From positions 1-13,307 of the forward strand of contig JBJSXB010000317.1 of the NCBI GenBank assembly GCA_046086245.1: DNA of 13,307 nt, written 5' to 3'. Below the pieces are notes generated by a model that made no database searches, was not told the DNA's origin, and saw only the letters and a list, made by a program, of their open reading frames with translations. The stretch comes from F1-20-MAGs016 sp046086245 (lineage in GTDB: Bacteria; Planctomycetota; Planctomycetia; Pirellulales; UBA1268). Every line of letters starts with the position of its first letter. The stretch's first letter is position 1. Made by a program: the position numbers and the translations under genes. Positions 12,017 to 13,307 of the stretch are shown here, in pieces.

Positions 12017-13307
12017 TCACTCGATCCGATAGAGGTGGCCTTCGGTGCGCACGAGGATGGCGTCGCCGACGAATGCCGGGGTCGCCAGGGCCGCCGCGCC
12101 GAAATCGCAGCTTCCCAACTCCTTCCATTCCCTGCCGGCGGCGAACACGGTGGCGACGCCGGCTTCGCTGATCACGTAGATCCGCCCGCCGGCGTGCACC
12201 GGGGAGGCGGAAAAGTTGCCGCCGATCCGCTGCCGCCAGTGGAGCGTGCCCGTCGCCACGTCGCGGCAGGAGGCGATGCCGTTGTCGGCCAGCAGGTAGA
12301 TCTCGTCCCCGACGATCAGCGGCGACGGGTTGTGGGGCACATGGTCGTCGGTCTTCCAGGCGACGTGGGTGGCGGTGACGTCGCCCGAGCCGGTGGGGCG
12401 GATCGCCAGCAACTCGGCCGGGCCGTCGTAGCCGGTGCAGACGAACACGAGCCCGTGGGACGCCACCGGCCGGGGCACGACCGACCATTTGTTGGGATAG
12501 GTGACGCGCCACAATTCCTGCCCGGTGGCGGGGTCGTAGCTGACCACCAGATGGCTGGCGGGCGAGACGATCTGCCTCCGCCCCTCGGCCTCGATCTCCA
12601 GCGGCGTCGCGAACGAGAAGCGCGGCGACTGCGTCTCGGGGCGGGCCGTCTTCCAGGCGATGGTGCCCGAGTCGCGGTGGAGGGCGGCGATGAACGGCTC
12701 CGCGACGCCGTCGGCATGGAACACGAGGCGCGGTCCGGAAAAGATCGGCGACCCCCCCGCGCCGTGCTGGGGGTTGTAGCGCAGCCGGTCGTTGGCCCAG
12801 ACGACGCGGCCCTCGAAATCGAGGCAGGCGGTGCCGTCCGATCCGAAATGCACGAACACGTGCTCGTCGTCGGCGATCGGCGTCGGGCTGGCGTGCGAGT
12901 TCTTGGCGTGCAGCTTGGCGTCGGGCCCCGCCGGCTTACTGAATATTTCGTGATCCCAGCGGGTGTCGCCGGTCGCCAAGTCGAGGCAGACGACCCGCAG
13001 CGAGTGCCGCGTGGGCGGGTCGCCGTCGGCGGGCAGCGCCGTGGTGAGAAAGATCCGTTCCCCGCGGACGATCGGGCTCGACCAGCCCTTGCCGGGGACC
13101 GCGACCTTCCAGCGGACGTTGTTGGCGAGGTCCCAGCAGGCTGGCGGATCGCAGTCGGTGGCGAGCCCCTGGCCCGTGGGACCGCGGAATTGCGGCCAGT
13201 CGCGGCCCGCGGCCACCGGCGCCTGGAGCACGACCAGCGCGACCAGCACGACGATCGAGACCGTCGCGGCCCCGCGGCCATGGCGTGACCAACGCCTGCG
13301 TTGCCAG
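12017..13307 (-). CDS. Exported PQQ-like beta-propeller protein, 5' end probably beyond the window
   Basis: At least 410 aa of a PQQ-like (BamB / quinoprotein-type) propeller. After a signal sequence comes WPQFRGPTGQG, then blades with motifs such as CLDLATGDTRW, YDPATGQELWRVTY, VGDEIYLLADNGIASC and HAGGRIYVISEAG, ending in HLYRIE. The only in-frame start codon is GTG at 13249, but it has no ribosome site and would leave a signal peptide without its basic n-region. The frame stays open to the right edge and encodes an Arg-rich stretch (WQRRRWSRHGRG) plus ATVSIVVLVALVVL, a complete n- and h-region. The true start is therefore probably just outside. Family members are periplasmic, and most lack a proven function. 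The stop is two bases before the DMFase-like copy 2 start, forming a tight operon. The fold is sure; any cofactor is unproven. Confidence 0.88.
   Translation of the reverse strand, partial: WQRRRWSRHGRGAATVSIVVLVALVVLQAPVAAGRDWPQFRGPTGQGLATDCDPPACWDLANNVRWKVAVPGKGWSSPIVRGERIFLTTALPADGDPPTRHSLRVVCLDLATGDTRWDHEIFSKPAGPDAKLHAKNSHASPTPIADDEHVFVHFGSDGTACLDFEGRVVWANDRLRYNPQHGAGGSPIFSGPRLVFHADGVAEPFIAALHRDSGTIAWKTARPETQSPRFSFATPLEIEAEGRRQIVSPASHLVVSYDPATGQELWRVTYPNKWSVVPRPVASHGLVFVCTGYDGPAELLAIRPTGSGDVTATHVAWKTDDHVPHNPSPLIVGDEIYLLADNGIASCRDVATGTLHWRQRIGGNFSASPVHAGGRIYVISEAGVATVFAAGREWKELGSCDFGAAALATPAFVGDAILVRTEGHLYRIE

Noticed and set aside
12035..13288. 417-codon open frame on the plus strand
   Set aside because: Antisense to the right-hand PQQ propeller gene, whose blades and WPQFRGP motif are unmistakable.
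1..13307. CRISPR arrays, tRNA or rRNA genes, insertion sequences, phage or defence genes
   Set aside because: Looked for and not seen: no regularly spaced repeats, no tRNA-like cloverleaf, no transposase or integrase motifs, and coding bias is even along the window.

Overview
The window is very GC-rich, with third codon positions overwhelmingly G or C, and its proteins point to a planctomycete, probably Pirellulales-like. The signs are two PQQ-type beta-propellers with WPQFRGP / FPGYLGP N-terminal motifs, a PVC-type 'membrane-bound dehydrogenase' fused to a CxxCH heme-binding domain, a HEAT-repeat plus von Willebrand A (VWA) protein, and two exported N,N-dimethylformamidase beta-subunit-like (DMFase-like) proteins. 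This assignment comes from family knowledge; no rRNA or other phylogenetic marker is present.

Layout, left to right. 1-256 has no convincing gene. 257-2107 (-) encodes a protein with about five membrane segments followed by a PQQ-like propeller. 2108-2511 is a 404-bp divergent intergenic region with a likely promoter for the leftward gene and two tandem hairpins. 2512-3924 (+) is a HEAT/VWA protein, followed on the same strand by 3986-5293, an exported M20D-type amidohydrolase with its own likely promoter. Converging on it, with 5 bp between the stop codons, is a leftward pair: an exported DMFase-like protein (7448-5889) whose stop overlaps (ATGA) the start of a MarC-family membrane protein (5892-5299). 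Diverging from that pair is a small DUF1801 protein (7632-8075, +), whose 3' end overlaps by 27 bp the 3' end of the leftward PVC dehydrogenase/cytochrome gene (10457-8049). Further upstream on the minus strand is a second tight pair: a PQQ-propeller gene that appears to run off the right edge (13307-12017), and a second exported DMFase-like gene (12014-10554).

How the genes may work together. Seven of the eight proteins are predicted to be exported or membrane-embedded; only the DUF1801 protein looks cytoplasmic. Three are C-N (amide) hydrolase-type families: two DMFase-like proteins and one M20D amidohydrolase. They sit beside propeller proteins and a heme-binding redox protein. An extracytoplasmic amide-processing neighbourhood is possible but is inference; these families are abundant and scattered in planctomycetes. 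The most useful new observations are two candidate promoters whose -35 element is built on the stop codon of the preceding gene with an identical 17-bp spacer, two differently coupled operons each containing a DMFase-like paralogue, and a tandem hairpin structure in the divergent region.

No rRNA, tRNA, CRISPR array, insertion sequence or integrase was seen. Long open frames antisense to most genes are shadows produced by the extreme third-position GC.
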